DNA from: Isoetes taiwanensis
Taxonomy: Eukaryota; Streptophyta; Lycopodiopsida; Isoetales; Isoetaceae
Assembly: GCA_021234155.1 (NCBI GenBank)
Contig: JAJEKV010000044.1
Location: forward strand, 12,052,803 to 12,116,802
Length of the DNA stretch: 64,000 nt
Direction of reading: 5' to 3'
Each line of letters starts with the position of its first letter. The first letter of the stretch is position 1. Positions 9,555 to 21,706 of this stretch are shown here, one piece after another. The notes beneath the pieces are model-generated. The model did not search any database. It saw only the letters and a program-made list of their open reading frames with translations, and was not told the DNA's origin. A program made the translations under genes and the position numbers.

Positions 9555-10739
9555 GAAGATCTCCATCACATAGGGCAATAGGCAATATTACAATCCAAAC
9601 ATGTAAACGGCGGCCGTAAAATTTAACTTGCATAACATATCATTCCTTTTCATTGTTGTATTCCAAATTCTCCCATCTCCCAAATCAGGAAATGCAATAG
9701 TTTTACAAATGATAAAGCAATGCCAAAGCATGTGCAGATTCTTCTTTGTAGTAGCCTGTCACTTTAAAACAAAATTACTTGTCAGATCTTCAAATGAGGT
9801 GCCTTTGGTGTAACCATTACCTTCATCCCACACATGCTGGACAGATCATCCAGCACCTAGTTCTTAATGTGAAAGATTGAAAGTACCTCATTGCATATGG
9901 ACTATGATGCTTGCTTGCTTTTGCATTTTGGCATATCCCCTTTAACTTGATGAGCCGTTAATTTTTCACATAAATCTTACTATCCTGTCAATATAAGAGA
10001 AAAATGAAGCTTACCTGATGTAGAATTTAATGCTTTGAGTGCTTCTCATTAAGGTCATCTTTGGATGTGAGCAGGTGTTTGCTAGTGGATGCATGTCAAA
10101 GAAGCAAAATGTATTACAACGAATCAACATTTTCCATTTTCCATTTATGTAAATGCTTTGTCAAAATGGTAAACAATTTGGTAGGACACGTTGGACACAT
10201 GGCATGTTGTGCCACTCCTTCTGCATACTAAAATAACAAATCCTGCATCCTGGCACTCGAACCCTACTGGAAAAAACTGAACATATGTCTCTGAGCTAGT
10301 CCATTCTGTTTCTATCTATTACCCACCACAACCATTGAATTTTACACCAACGATGTTGGTAGGGTTTTCTAATTGCATGCTCACAAAGAAAATGAAGAAT
10401 TGAAGAAAAAGCATACCTCTGTTCCTGAATGAACAGAGATTCATATCATATAGCCATCTGCAACTGAAGATCTTTTGGTATGACTTGCGCTAGAGTTTCC
10501 AGTTTCTCTGTTGGAATCATGCCCTTGTTGCTCTGCTGCTAACAATAAAAATTCAAAGTTGAGGAGTCCAGGGCAACGGATCTGAATAAAATCAAGTTAC
10601 AATAGAAATTTCAGAGTCTTAGTCATACCTAGATACTAAGAACGTCACCACAATGCCTTGCAGAGGTGTCTCCGCAAAATGTTTTTCCCTTCTTTTTATT
10701 CTCCGCTTAAAACCTCTTCATCCACGTCTATTGCTTTGG

Positions 10740-10741
<2 letters not shown>
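9555..10741. other. No gene recognised
   Basis: AT-rich sequence with scattered short frames. No phased exon series, terminal repeat or simple-repeat tail is visible. Nothing further can be supported. Confidence 0.5.
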
Positions 10742-10779
<38 letters not shown>

Positions 10780-10900
10780 TACGAAGTTATGATTTTCTAT
10801 TAATAAAAAGTGGTCCAAGACCTTATTACAAAGTGGCCCAAATGGCCTTATAGGAAGAAGTAGCACATGGTCACCGATAGAAAGCATCAGTTTCATAAAA
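10742..10900 (-). mobile_element. 3' end of a minus-strand retroelement (poly(T) on plus strand)
   Basis: A run of 33 T residues at 10742-10774 is followed by GAGGGTACGAAGTTATG. Read on the minus strand this is a 3' UTR ending TTTTTATTAATAGAAAATC...CCCTC and then poly(A). The TTATTAATA context matches the end of the LINE at 9536 in style. No coding part could be followed beyond it, so the insertion is severely truncated and its left boundary is uncertain. Confidence 0.6.
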
Positions 10901-13137
10901 AGCAAATATCGCTAAGAAAGCACCATATAATAATGTCTGTACTACTCGATTGAAGCAAAATTTCAACCTCTTCCCTATCATTTACAAGAGGATATAAGCC
11001 TCTCCTCTTGTCTCATCCAGTACTAAGGGACTTGGTCCTCTTCCAACCATATCAAGTACTATGGGAAGTCCGCTACATTAGTGGAGCCCTACTAGAAACA
11101 TGCATCCAGACTATGAAGCATACTCCCGAAATATATTCCTGGAAGCATAGATTTTTCAGCATGGATAACTTGACTAGAAGTGCACTCTTAAAAGTTCACT
11201 CTCTTCTCCCATCCATAATACTATAGGAGATGTAAACCCTTTCCATCAGTACATCCCTGCTAACTTGAAGCATGCCCCGAAAGATTAAAGCAAAAAAATA
11301 CATTACGTACTAAGGAGAACTCCCTCCATCTTCTCATAAATGAGGTACTACGAGTGGTTCTCAAAGGATGTACATCAAACCCAAGCACCTACCACTTCAC
11401 TTTTGCAACTACCTTCAACCTCTTCCTTGCAAGAGAAGTACTACAGACCATGGCCCTATTCCTTGAACAAAACAAAGGGAAGTTACTCACATTTCCTGCA
11501 ATCATAGGTACTACAGGAGAATGCCTCTTTCATTCCTAGAGAGCATTACCATACGTCTGTCTCCTAGCCATGCAGCCCCACAGATCCATGGCTGCCCCTT
11601 CATGACAAATAGGAGTTGCAGTGGACAAAATATCTGTTTAAATAATATCTGCCTCCTGAAGCACACCCCGAAAGATTTGAAGACATTACCATTTAAGCGA
11701 TAGAATGTGTTGCAAACTACAAAAGACCACGGGTCTCCCCGTCACCGTATTTCTTGCTTTACCAATCTGCTTGCATGTCGGTCACCATGTCATCCTCGCC
11801 ATTTTGGGATGGAGATGGGGTGATCCTATACCCTTACAAGCTTATCTCGACCAAAAACAACACAGAAGCTTTGGAGCACTGTCATTAATCCAACAAAAGC
11901 TAATCAGCATGCATGCAGTGAGTGCAGCAAGTATAGACACTGTCCAAAACTGAAAAATATTACTGAAATCTGCCCTTAAGGCTCTAACAACAGTTTTAAG
12001 AAAAACTATTTGTTAGACTAGCTAGTGTTCAACCCGAATCACTTAGAAAATACATAATATCTCTACTGACCTGATCAAAATCTCATACAAAAGATACCTT
12101 CACCAGTGGTTGCGGCATTTACTTGGCAGAATGAACCTGTTGCACGAAATCCATGGCAGACCGGAAAGCATAGATCTTGATGCATCTAAGGAACCGATGA
12201 CCCATCAATAGCTTCTGAGCTGCTCTTCCAAAGATCGAACACAAGCAAGAGGCACCTGCAAACAGCGGTGACGGCGCCGCGCCCCTCTTTGCAGGCTTCT
12301 AGGGTTAGGTCGACCATTTTTCGACTGCCGCTTTGGCATTTCTAAAACTCTAAGAGCTCTAGGAGTTCTTTAGATTGGATTACAATCTGTTGCAAGGTGT
12401 TAGAGTTGGTGTCCAAAACAACTATAGGGTGTCGAAACCAAAGTATGGAACCAAAGTATCTAGTTTAGAATTGAAAACCAAAGGTAGCCCAGAATCATCG
12501 CACTGTCAAAACTAATCTTTCAAACTGGTTATGATGCCGCCTACTAATCATCGGCCACTAATCATCGCCGCCTTCAATGGAAAAATTCATCCAAGCATTG
12601 CGTCCTGCTCCTTTTTTATGCAGGTGAAGAGGTCTCACTATTTGAAGATGCTAAAGCAATTGTCACTTAGCCATGGCTTGGGCTGCTGACTGCTGCCCCC
12701 TTTTATACTAAAGCACAGGCCCATCTAGAACATTCCTCTGCTGCGCTCGAAGCTGGATCATTAGAGAGTAATATGGGCTCTTCCATAGGCATTGTGGTCC
12801 CCAAGTTTTAGGTTTCAGATTCGGCATTCATGGTTGATTTTATCCTCACAGGGCTTGGGAGAGGGATGAATGGAAGTAGAACCTTAGCCTTATTGCCTCC
12901 TCCTCCCCCTTCCCCCTTCCCCCCTCCTTTTCTTTTTTTAAATCAAGACTCATCATTCAAACTCTTTATCTAGATAGTATCTAACATGTAAGATAGGGCG
13001 TGCATTGGCATACCCTAAAGGTAAAACTTATATAACCCCTTTTCCTTCCTCGAACAGGTCAAGACAACACACTACCAACGCCACATAAATCCCACATTGG
13101 AACGAGGCCCACAATGCTACCTGCCTACCTACTTGCC
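10901..13137. other. No gene recognised, polypyrimidine tract near 12900
   Basis: Between 11000 and 11700 short motifs of the type AGTACTA(C/T)(A/G)GGA recur irregularly, but no coding reading was found. A C/T-only tract (CCTCCTCCCCCTTCCCCC and so on) lies at 12897-12940. No exon phasing or repeat borders were identified. Confidence 0.45.
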
Positions 13138-13460
13138 CATGAAAAGGCGCAGACTCATTGCCTCCATTTGCACAGGAGCACATCATCTTCGAATTGAGAC
13201 AGGCAGATGGATTGGTGAGCCACGCTAGGATGTGCTCTCACCGATCTTGCCAAATGGGAGTCATTGAGGATGAATCTCATACCCTTCAAAGTTGCCCAAA
13301 GATATTATCAAATCCGGACGCTTATGCTGATCTTTGGTCGGGCCCGCCACCGCTACATGTGACATTGAGCACGACTTCCGTACGGGTGTTGGGATCATAC
13401 CTCCAGGAGGTTATAGACATGCGAGATCAGCTATGTCCTCGGGCACACACTTGACATGTA
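13138..13460 (+). pseudogene. 3' fragment of LINE ORF2 (C-terminal zinc-knuckle region)
   Basis: Two frames combine to give RIETGRWIGEPR and then RMCSHRSCQMGVIEDESHTL followed by QSCPK. The LINE at 25.5-29.3 kb has IEMGRWTGIPRDDRICSMC and IKDEEHVFLICTAY at the same place. The shared pattern is GRW.G.PR..R.CS.C...I.DE.H....C, a CCHC-like array near the ORF2 end. Only this 3' portion is present, with a frame break near 13230. This is an old, truncated copy of the same LINE family. Confidence 0.7.
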
Positions 13461-14674
13461 TATATACATTTATTTCATGATGATATATACTTGTACAGTT
13501 TGACAGCATTATTATTACTGCCATGGTTTTTCCCTCGAAAACCCTTCGGGGCGGGGGTTTTTTTTAACTCGGACATTAATAAGTTTGCTGCGCTCCTTCT
13601 AGGTCCCATAGGTCGATTGGTCTCAGTGGACAATAAAAATCATTCTTTCATTCTTTATTCTCTACTCTGTACTTCTTTGGATATTGCAGGGTTCGGGCAC
13701 ACATTCTTCCCATCCATGTGGTTCACCTCACGTGTATGGGCTCGAGTCCATTTTAGAAGGGCCCTGATATCATTGAGGATTAGATGAAATTGTGATATGG
13801 GAAATGGGTTTGTCTCTCCGCGGATGATAAAAATCAATTCAATTAAATTTGTTATTGCGAACTGCTCCTAGATGCATGGAAAGCATAATAGTATAAGGTC
13901 CATAGCAAATTTAGGAAATGCATTGTATCTCTATGCATTATTCTCAATATAATTTCAAGTTTTCTAAACGCAGGGAGGAAGCCATGAGCAAAACATCTAA
14001 GATCTGACATGTTACTTTTGCTTCCATTAAATGGATGGCAATTCTTACATGTTGGCATAAAGAACATGATGTCTTGGCAAAGCAGAAAGATATATAGCTT
14101 TTATTTTGTCTATACTAATGCTTGCTCTATTACAATGGGAGGAGCTGATGGCTTTCCATCTATGACGACTTCCTACGACATGTGACCTTCCAGCTTGGTA
14201 ATCGAATTGGCGAACCTTCTCTTGAAGCTATACAAAAATGCTACCATTTTGCTATCAAATATGGTGCCACATTCACATATACCATTATATTTCCATTTCG
14301 AGCCAGCTTTATGTTAGCATAGTTTGACATTACCGAAAAGACGTAAATATAGAACAAAGCCATTGCATTCAAGATCATAAATCCTACATAAGAAGACCTA
14401 TAGATATATGCAGCATATTGGGATTCACCTATATGTATATGTATATTGGAAATGCCAGTTGTGATTCTGGGGTCAGGCAAAAATGCGTTATTTACTACTA
14501 TTCATAACAGAAAACCCTTTTTGGTACATATCATCCATCCCTCTATATACATACGATAAGAAACTAGCAAACAATTGTATGTATTCTCTGCCCATAATCA
14601 ACTTTTTTGCATACCTTTGTACGTATTTTTTCCATTAGTGTATTTTTCATGTAACCCTCGAGGGGGTTCACCTC
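13461..14674. other. LINE-fragment 3' flank and unassigned sequence
   Basis: After the ORF2 remnant there is TTATTATTACTGCC and a CCCTCGAAAACCCTTCGGGG hairpin-like stretch near 13530. This could be the element's 3' UTR. The remainder to about 14670 shows no coding series or repeat borders that I can support. Confidence 0.4.
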
Positions 14675-14682
14675 TATATAAG
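14675..14682 (+). promoter_or_regulatory. TATA-like box
   Basis: CTCTATATAAGGGGC is a good plant TATA-box context in otherwise mixed sequence. Transcription would start about 30 bp downstream, close to the paired 17 bp repeats at 14716 and 14748. The nearest plus-strand open frame starts far downstream (15541). It may equally be the promoter of a decayed LTR or other element. Sequence alone cannot show that it is used. Confidence 0.35.
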
Positions 14683-14715
14683 GGGCATATGGCATGTGCG
14701 TGCATCAAGTCAGGA

Positions 14716-14764
14716 GAAACCCCTATGTATACAGCTCACCCTCCATAGAAACCCCTATGTATAC
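14716..14764 (+). repeat. Direct repeat GAAACCCCTATGTATAC, two copies
   Basis: The 17-mer GAAACCCCTATGTATAC occurs at 14716-14732 and again at 14748-14764, 32 bp apart and identical. It sits just downstream of the TATA-like site. Confidence 0.85.
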
Positions 14765-15540
14765 GGTCCCGTATTGTCGAAGCAGAATACCCGATTCCAT
14801 ACTTTTACACCCAGTCTAAGCACAACTTGCCCTACCCTTAACCTTATTTTTACATCCATTATTTATTCATGTAACCTACCCTCTACCTTATATTTACATC
14901 CAATCTACAAATGTTGCAAGCTTCACAAGTTTTGTTCATTTGTGATCATGGAGCAGCTGTAGAGGACTGTAGAGCTGGGAACTATAGGCATGTGTTCTAT
15001 AGGATCAATGTTTTCGCTAAATCTACTCCCAATTGGGTTCAAGTTATTCTACACGACCCCAATCATGGTTTACGGCTTAGCTCAGTGAAGATCTCAATGG
15101 TTTAACTCAGGATTTAGAGTTCATCCATGGTGCCATTTTAGTTCAACGGTCACTCCAAAAAATAAGAAAAAGAAATGAAGAAAGAAATACGCTTGGAATG
15201 CATAGGAAAGTATATATTTTATTTTAATAGATTTTAGGAATACATCATTACGGAATTGATTATTGATTATTGATTATTGTTTATAATTGATTATTGTTAC
15301 GGAATTTATTTTCGGGCACGTCTTGGTGATTTTTGCCATGCGGTTTGCCTATATCATCCTCCTCCTAATCCGATCTCTTCTTATTCCAACACCATCCTCC
15401 GATCCTCATTCTCCCTATTCCTCTCCTATTCCGACAATGGCTCTCCAAAAAAAGACTACCGCCAGAGGCCCACTAAAGAATACATCTCTGATCTATTTTA
15501 CCCCAAGGAAGAGCCCAAGGAAGGCTGTAGGGGCACGAAA

Positions 15541-15747
15541 ATGAAAGTTGTGGCAAAATTTTCGTGCTTAGAAGTGGTACACATGCAAGATCATGGAGTT
15601 TATGTTACTGAAAAGGTGCAGCAGTGGGTTGATCGGGTTAATCTTGCAGAGGAGCGGCTTCTGGAGATGAAAATCCTTGCCGAAGGGAACGATCTGTATG
15701 TGCAGCTTAGGATGCCACCTCCGTTAAGTTTTGCTGGACGTTTTTAG
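15541..15747 (+). CDS. Small open reading frame, unidentified
   Basis: The frame containing this ATG is open from about 15277 to the TAG at 15745-15747, roughly 156 codons, which is longer than expected by chance in this AT-rich DNA. From the ATG at 15541 it encodes 68 residues: MKVVAKFSCLEVV, HGVYVTEKVQQWVDRVN and LAEERLLEMKILAEGND. That composition looks like a soluble helical protein. A second frame (15437-15544) starts with ATG and gives a basic tail with TPRKSPRK, so the true product could involve a frame change or splice. I do not recognise the family. It could be a remnant of an element gene. Confidence 0.3.
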   Translation: MKVVAKFSCLEVVHMQDHGVYVTEKVQQWVDRVNLAEERLLEMKILAEGNDLYVQLRMPPPLSFAGRF

Positions 15748-16243
15748 TGCCTCCTGGACGTTTTTAGTAGCTTAGGTTTTCGTTTTGCCGGCTCTCCACA
15801 GTAAATACGAAATCTCCCTAACTTGATTTGTAAAGCTCCTGATCTAAAGTATTGAAACATGGGTCTGTTTTGTAAATGGGGTTGTAAACTGCCATGCACA
15901 GGTGTGAACGTTCCTTTTTGTAAAGTATAATATAATATAACATGGTTTCTGACATTGTTTTTATCTTTTAGTTTCTGTCTCTTAATATCTTTCGTTTATG
16001 TAATGTTGTTTTCCGAAATCAGTCTTCAAACAGTTTATGTTTTGTTGTTTCCAAAATAGGATTTTGATTATGTCTTATGTCTTCACATTCTGCCCTTAAA
16101 AAAAGAGTGTGCTAACAAAGGGTAACAGCTACTGCTGTTTTGGAAGCATTTCATTTTGCTTCTATAAAGGCTGGAGAAATGAATAATCGAGCAATGACAT
16201 CATGCAGCATACATAACTAACTCGTTCCTTCAGTAACCAATCT
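15748..16243. other. 3' flank of the small ORF, no gene
   Basis: AT-rich, with TATAATATAATATAAC near 15930 and no further coding signal. It could be the 3' UTR of a transcript covering the preceding small ORF, but no poly(A) site can be assigned. Confidence 0.4.
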
Positions 16244-16405
16244 TTATTGCATGCAAAGTAAAGTTAAGAAAAGATCACAGTTTCTACATGCAATGCAAAG
16301 TAAAGCAAAGCAAAGACAAGATCACAATTTCTACATGCAATGCAAAGTAAAGCAAAGCAAAGACAAGATTACAAGCAAAGCAAAGTAAAGCAAATCAAAG
16401 TAAAG
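16244..16405. repeat. AAAGCAAAG-rich minisatellite
   Basis: A unit of about 47 bp (TTTCTACATGCAATGCAAAG followed by TAAAGCAAAGCAAAGACAAGAT) occurs twice in near-perfect tandem from about 16281. It is flanked by partial AAGCAAAGTAAAGCAAA copies on both sides. Confidence 0.8.
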
Positions 16406-16825
16406 GTCACTGGTTGTAGAAGTAAAGTACGAGTAAGATATGATTTAATCTATGATAAATAAACACAAGCTTGATCACAGCAATTTTATAAGCTGAACTT
16501 CATGACCGCAGTATTTTGAACTGAACTATTCAAGCTTAATGGTCCACCACAGATTTCAGCTCCTTAGCTTTGCAGGTGGACTGTCAACTGTAACAAATGG
16601 CTGCATGGTGCAAACATCATGCTCCAGATTTATACAAGGCAGAAAACCTCTCTTAAACTTAAACTGTTGAAATGGTAGCTTTAATAAAAAAATGATCATT
16701 GACAAAAAACTTGAAAAAAGCCTGAACCTTATGCACCCCCTAGACCTTCTGTTTTCCCTTGTCACCTACAAAAAGAACAAAATAGAAGAGACAGTTAGTA
16801 GCAGAATTCAACCATTTGAAGACAT

Positions 16826-19800
16826 CTAATTTAAGGTTACCCTACCAATATTCTGTTCACGCACAAACTTATTCAACTGTACTCTATCATTATCATGCAG
16901 ATGGTAAATGTTTTTGGCAGGTTCATATCTTAAAGATGCAAGAGATATGATAGACTCGAGGTCTATAAGTCGATTATCGGTCAGATCATAAGTAAACCAA
17001 GTGGACTTGCCATCCTTGCTGCAATGTTTCCTGTAATATGCAAGATTTAATTGAACTTCAAAGGACGGGCGTTTAACTAAGTCCACGGGCTCTCTACTCT
17101 CTCTCCATGCATTGCCAGACTTCCTCCTCATGCTAAGTACCCTGCCAAGATACCAAACCTTATGAATTGCAACAAATTTGTTCCTTTTTCTTGCTGAAGC
17201 TTGTCTAGTTTGTGGTGCCACCATGGATTCCACTGGTTCTTCGAAGTACACTGCACAATCTGTCCCAACGCCGAGCATGCATCAACATTACTTTCTTCAA
17301 TAGAATATACCATAGTCTTAACCCTCGTCAGCCTGTCCTTTGATAGCCATGGATTCCCATTCAAATGGCTCACTATAGTTGACTTAAAGATTTTCTTCCC
17401 TTCCATCACAACATGCCAAGGCACATGAGATGGCTTCCTCCTTTCACATTCATCTAACATTTCGTCAAACACATGTCGTAATTCAGACCTGGCCACATCA
17501 TCCTCACTAACTACCTCGTTCCCTGAATCTTCACCTTGACTCTCCATATTCTCTTCCATGACATCGGTCTCATCTCCCAATGTGGTAGAGCTCAAGTCTA
17601 CCGACAGACTACTCTGAAACCTATCCTCGAATTTCTATGGCTCACTAAACCAACCATCATCGCTTCTGCACTTGTAATGCCGACGCTTGTACACAATGCT
17701 TGTGCAGCAAAGAAGAAGCCCTTCTTTTAAGGCCTCAATAACCTTGTCATCCATATCCACGCGTTCTTTGAATCCGCAAGGTTACAGATCAGCACATTTC
17801 CATTGGTATCTACCTTCTTTTCTAACTCTTGCCAAATGTGCTCTTGCTTAGCATGTGCTGCAGGAAATAAGAGGGTAGTAGCAGCTTGAAGCTCAGAAAT
17901 ATGATTGAGAGCAGAGGCACTCTCCAATAAGTCCGGGCCTCCATACGATCTTACGTTACGCACCATGCCACCCACTTTGGAGAAGAAGTTCTCGATACGC
18001 CCAATCCTGTGCAATCGTAGAGGGCAACTCTAAATGCCCAAATTCATCTCTAAAATACTTTATTGGCAAAGACAACAAAATGGCATGGCAATTGCACGCC
18101 TATAAAGCTTTCCCGGTAATGAAGTTCTTACTCAACTTAATCGTGTTGTGGTTCTTCAACCGAGCCTCCAAAGTCCAGTATGCATGAAGAATAATGGAAT
18201 CATTGCCAAACTCCTAAAGTTTTAAAGATCAAAGCAAATTGAAAGTAGCAAATAGGATTCCAACTCACCTAAAGAAGAAGGACACCGCTTTAACAAACTT
18301 TAACCCTCGAGCCCTCAAGTCCAAAGTAGGTGAGAGGAAGATGTCAATATATGATGCCACGACTTCCAAATAAACTTTTGTGCCCAAATTTCGCATCGAT
18401 GGGCCTGCAGAACCATTGCTGAGTTCGTCCAAGCATTGTTGAACCTTTCTAGAGGCAAGGCGTTGCGCAACCCTCCAGTTCTGCCTATCCTGGCACTTCA
18501 CATCTCTGGATTAACAAGCTTCTTGCCGTTGTGCACAAAATCTTGGTCATGCAGCCCATAAACATCCTTATTCCTCGAGGCACTTAGTGGCCAACCGACC
18601 CATGATACCTCGAATGTACTTTCTTGTGCCTCCTTGGATGTATAATCTTCAAACATGCACATTCTTCTCCTCGAGTCTCCGTCCGAGCTGTAGCCGATTA
18701 GAGGGCCAACAACCATTCTCAAGTGCACATTCCACAACTCTTGGATTTGCTGCCACTGACGTCTCATCTCTAGGTGATAAAATCTATTACATGTAAGAAT
18801 AATAGCAAGGACGAGTCTGGGCAGCTTTCTATGCAAGGGATTCATGATAAGAACTCTTGCATAGTGAGAAATGACATTCTCCTCGAAGGCATTCATAATG
18901 ATGTTGTAGGCCTCTTCATTGGAGCCAACTAACACCTCAAATGTGCCATTGCAAACATGCCCTTCTTTCTTTCCATAAAAGCCAAGCAAGCAGTCATCAC
19001 TTGGAATCCAACAAACAGCCCGCTTTATGACAAGCCTTCGTCCCTCGGCCACAATTGCTAGAACTCCCCAAATCCAAGTCTTGGCGTTGCATGTGTCGTC
19101 GAAAGGACTGAGCAAGATGCTTGAATGTTTCTTCCCTAAGACCAACCTTGTAAAGAAGTTTTCGTGTGGATGCATAGTGGTGGACATACTTGGACCTGCA
19201 AAATTAAGAGAAAGAAAATTATGCATTCGCCCCCCCCATATCTTAATTGTTTCAAACAAAGCCTTCTCGTGGTTTCCCCTATATCTTCTTTTATGGCCGT
19301 CCTGATTATGTTTTGAGCTAAGTCCCTCGAAAAATCCCAAAGAGCTGGTTTTCCACTAAATTTTCCTTGCCGATCGCCTCCACTATGTCCCCCGATAGAA
19401 TCTGGCGACATCCTTCACCGCTCATTGACTCCTCCGTGGACTCCTTCTTAGCGATCTTTCTTTTTCATGAACAATGCAAGAACTCTCATTTTGGAAAACA
19501 TTAATTCCTTATGTAACTTTCTTATCTCATAAACCGCAGACTCCGCCATTTTCTTTATCTCAATTGTATTGTGTAATCCGATCTAATACATAACTTTGTA
19601 GTTCTAAATCCCTCGCTACCTTGTCATCTGTCTGTCTATGCACTCTCATGTAAAAATCCCTCTCCTTCAGAATAGCAGCACATAAAGAACATTGATAATT
19701 CACAAAGGGTTCACCAATAAGGCTGGCCCTCTTGCATTTCTTATGCCTAAACGAGCCACTAATCTGCATACTAAACCCCCCAACTACAAATGTATGTTTG

Positions 19801-20907
19801 CAAATGTAGGTTCACAATACCAATGTGTCCCAATTTTTAGCTTATACAAAAAGGGTCTTAAATCCTTCACTTTATCTCCATACTTATATTTGTTATGCTA
19901 AAAAAATAAGGACGTTTACATTTACTAAAAATACAAATTTCCCTTGACAATGAAACCTAAATACCCTATAAACTTAAAACACAAACCACTTATAAAGCCA
20001 GTAAGAGTACTCAAGTGAACTATGTCATCAAGTTTAGCATATCCACCAACGGTGCTCTCATAAAGCTTGAACACAACATAAAAAGTTTCTTCTTGTTCCC
20101 CCTTGTTCGAGTTAGTGGCTAGTCCATTGGGTTAGCAATTAGGAGATCTTGTGTTCAAGTCTCTGGGGGTCCATTATATATCCTCATGGATGCTGCCAAT
20201 GTGGCATGACGTAAAAATCTATCTATCTATCTATCTATCTTGAAACTTTGCAATGGCAGCAGCTAATGTACTTTCTACTAGAGCTTGATTCTCTTGCAAA
20301 TGTCCAGCTCCTCCTCAACATTGCAGGGCTGATCCTCCTTCTCCACAACTCTCCTTTCTCGTGATGCTTGAGGTTACGCTCATAATTATCGGCATGACTC
20401 TTGGACTTCAAGTGGCTGCGCTCAAAGTTACAGAAGGTATCATCTCCACCTTTACCGTATCGTGTCTCACATTCAAGACATCAAATAGCAAATACTGGTT
20501 TACCATGGGCATCATAAGAATACAATTCAAACTTGTCCTTTCGATTCTTTTGCTGCAGCTTTGAACTCAACTTCCGAACAACAACTTGCCATTTGGCAAC
20601 ATCAAACTTTGTTGCTAACTTGGATAGCAACCTGCAGATCTGATACATCATCTAAAAAGGCGGTATCTTCAACGAGAACAAGTTCATCATCATTTACCTC
20701 TTCATTGGTCTGTTCCTCGGCTATGACAGTCTGGTCTAGCATCTCAAATTGGAGATTTTGAGATGAAATGCTCTCAACAACAGTCCTCTGCCTTTTTTGT
20801 GCAGGCATAGTAACCTCGTCAGTACAAACCTTAAACCTTACCTCCTGCCTTGACGTGAAGGCCACTTCCCTATCTCCAAGAAATACAAAATCTTTCTCAT
20901 CCTCCAA
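16826..20907 (-). pseudogene. Large transposase-like gene, broken, of an uncharacterised plant family
   Basis: Read on the minus strand the parts are as follows. An acidic N-terminus at 20907-20602 (DDELVLVEDTAFLDDV). A KLSSKLQQKNRKDKFELYSY segment with a C-x2-C...H-x5-H finger (CLECETRY, SHLKSKSH) at about 20610-20350, carrying one in-frame TGA. A second Cys-rich part at 19769-19560. A 280-codon core at 19340-18498 with CNGTFEVLVG, HYARVLIMNPLHRKLPRLVL, GPLIGYSSDGDSRRRM, YGLHDQDFVHNGKKLVNP. DRQNWRVAQRLASRKVQQCL and GTKVYLEVVASYIDIF at 18501-18265. ENFFSKVGGM at 18014-17727. C-terminal frames at 17595-16826. The early Asp (SDGD) and the late E-N-F-F recall the RNase H-like DDE layout of P-element-type transposases. 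That assignment is inference. Stops, frameshifts and a SINE insertion make it a pseudogene. Confidence 0.6.
20098..20241 (+). mobile_element. tRNA-derived SINE with (TATC)n tail
   Basis: TGGCTAGTCCATTGGGTTAG fits a tRNA A box and GTGTTCAAGTCTC fits a B box (GGTTCRANNCC) about 35 bp further on, so an RNA polymerase III internal promoter is present. The 3' part ends GTGGCATGACGTAAAAATC followed by about six TATC units (20217-20241). This is the structure of a plant tRNA-related SINE. It lies on the plus strand inside the minus-strand transposase pseudogene, between its finger segment and its core, so it inserted after that gene or in an intron of it. The 5' start is estimated. Confidence 0.75.
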
Positions 20908-21706
20908 AGAGTCTGTCCCCGCCTTATTTCATTGCGACATCCACGTAAAGTGCATTCATGAGACACCATCACGAGGCCAAGGTCATTACGATTCCACAAC
21001 CTTTATTCACCTTAACCACTAGTGTCCTTTCCATTTTCTTCAGCCCTGCCATAAACAAAGAAACAGCAAATAATATTAGAGGGATACTTGTGAATGTATA
21101 GCGTTACCGAGATGCATGCACGAAACTGATCTTAAACTGACTTTACATAGATGCACAAACCCTCTAAAAACCACATTTCTACCACGGATCTCGAGAATGG
21201 AGACCCGAAATGGAGGAAGGGGAAGCTTACCTACACAAAAAGAGCTCTTGGAGCTCTTTGTAGGAAAAAGATGGACTTCAAAATCAAATGCTCAACAATG
21301 CTTTATCTTTGCTTTCGTCTAACTACTTCCTAATCCATTCATGACCAAACTCTGTGGTAGATTTTTATGGGGCGGGACGAAAAACTTCAAAATATTACCT
21401 CCTCCAAACACTAAATCCCTTGACGTATTTAAAAAAAAGAAGCTTCGGGATTCAAAGCCCTCAAAACGTAATCTCATGCCTTAGTTAGTCGAAGAAAACC
21501 ATCCTCGGATCGTGGAAATCCATACACTCAAGGCGCCAAAACGTGGGAGGCGAATCGCGATGTATAATACATTTTTTTTCAAAAACCCCTTCTCCGGCCC
21601 ACGCATATGTATTATACTAATACATGTGTGCCAATGGATTAAGCTGAATTTAATGGTGTTAAAAGGTGGTGTACGATGATGGAGATGAAGAAGTTCCCCC
21701 GAAAGC
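20908..21706. other. Flank of the transposase-like gene, no gene supported
   Basis: This is the upstream side of the minus-strand pseudogene. A plus-strand frame near 21199-21320 contains LPTQKELLELFVGKRW but has no supporting splice context. No TIR matching the other side (16.5-16.8 kb) was found by eye. Confidence 0.35.

Noticed and set aside
17201-19305. Plus-strand frames in the 17-19.3 kb region
   Set aside because: They are shadows of the minus-strand transposase-like gene, which has the recognisable motifs.
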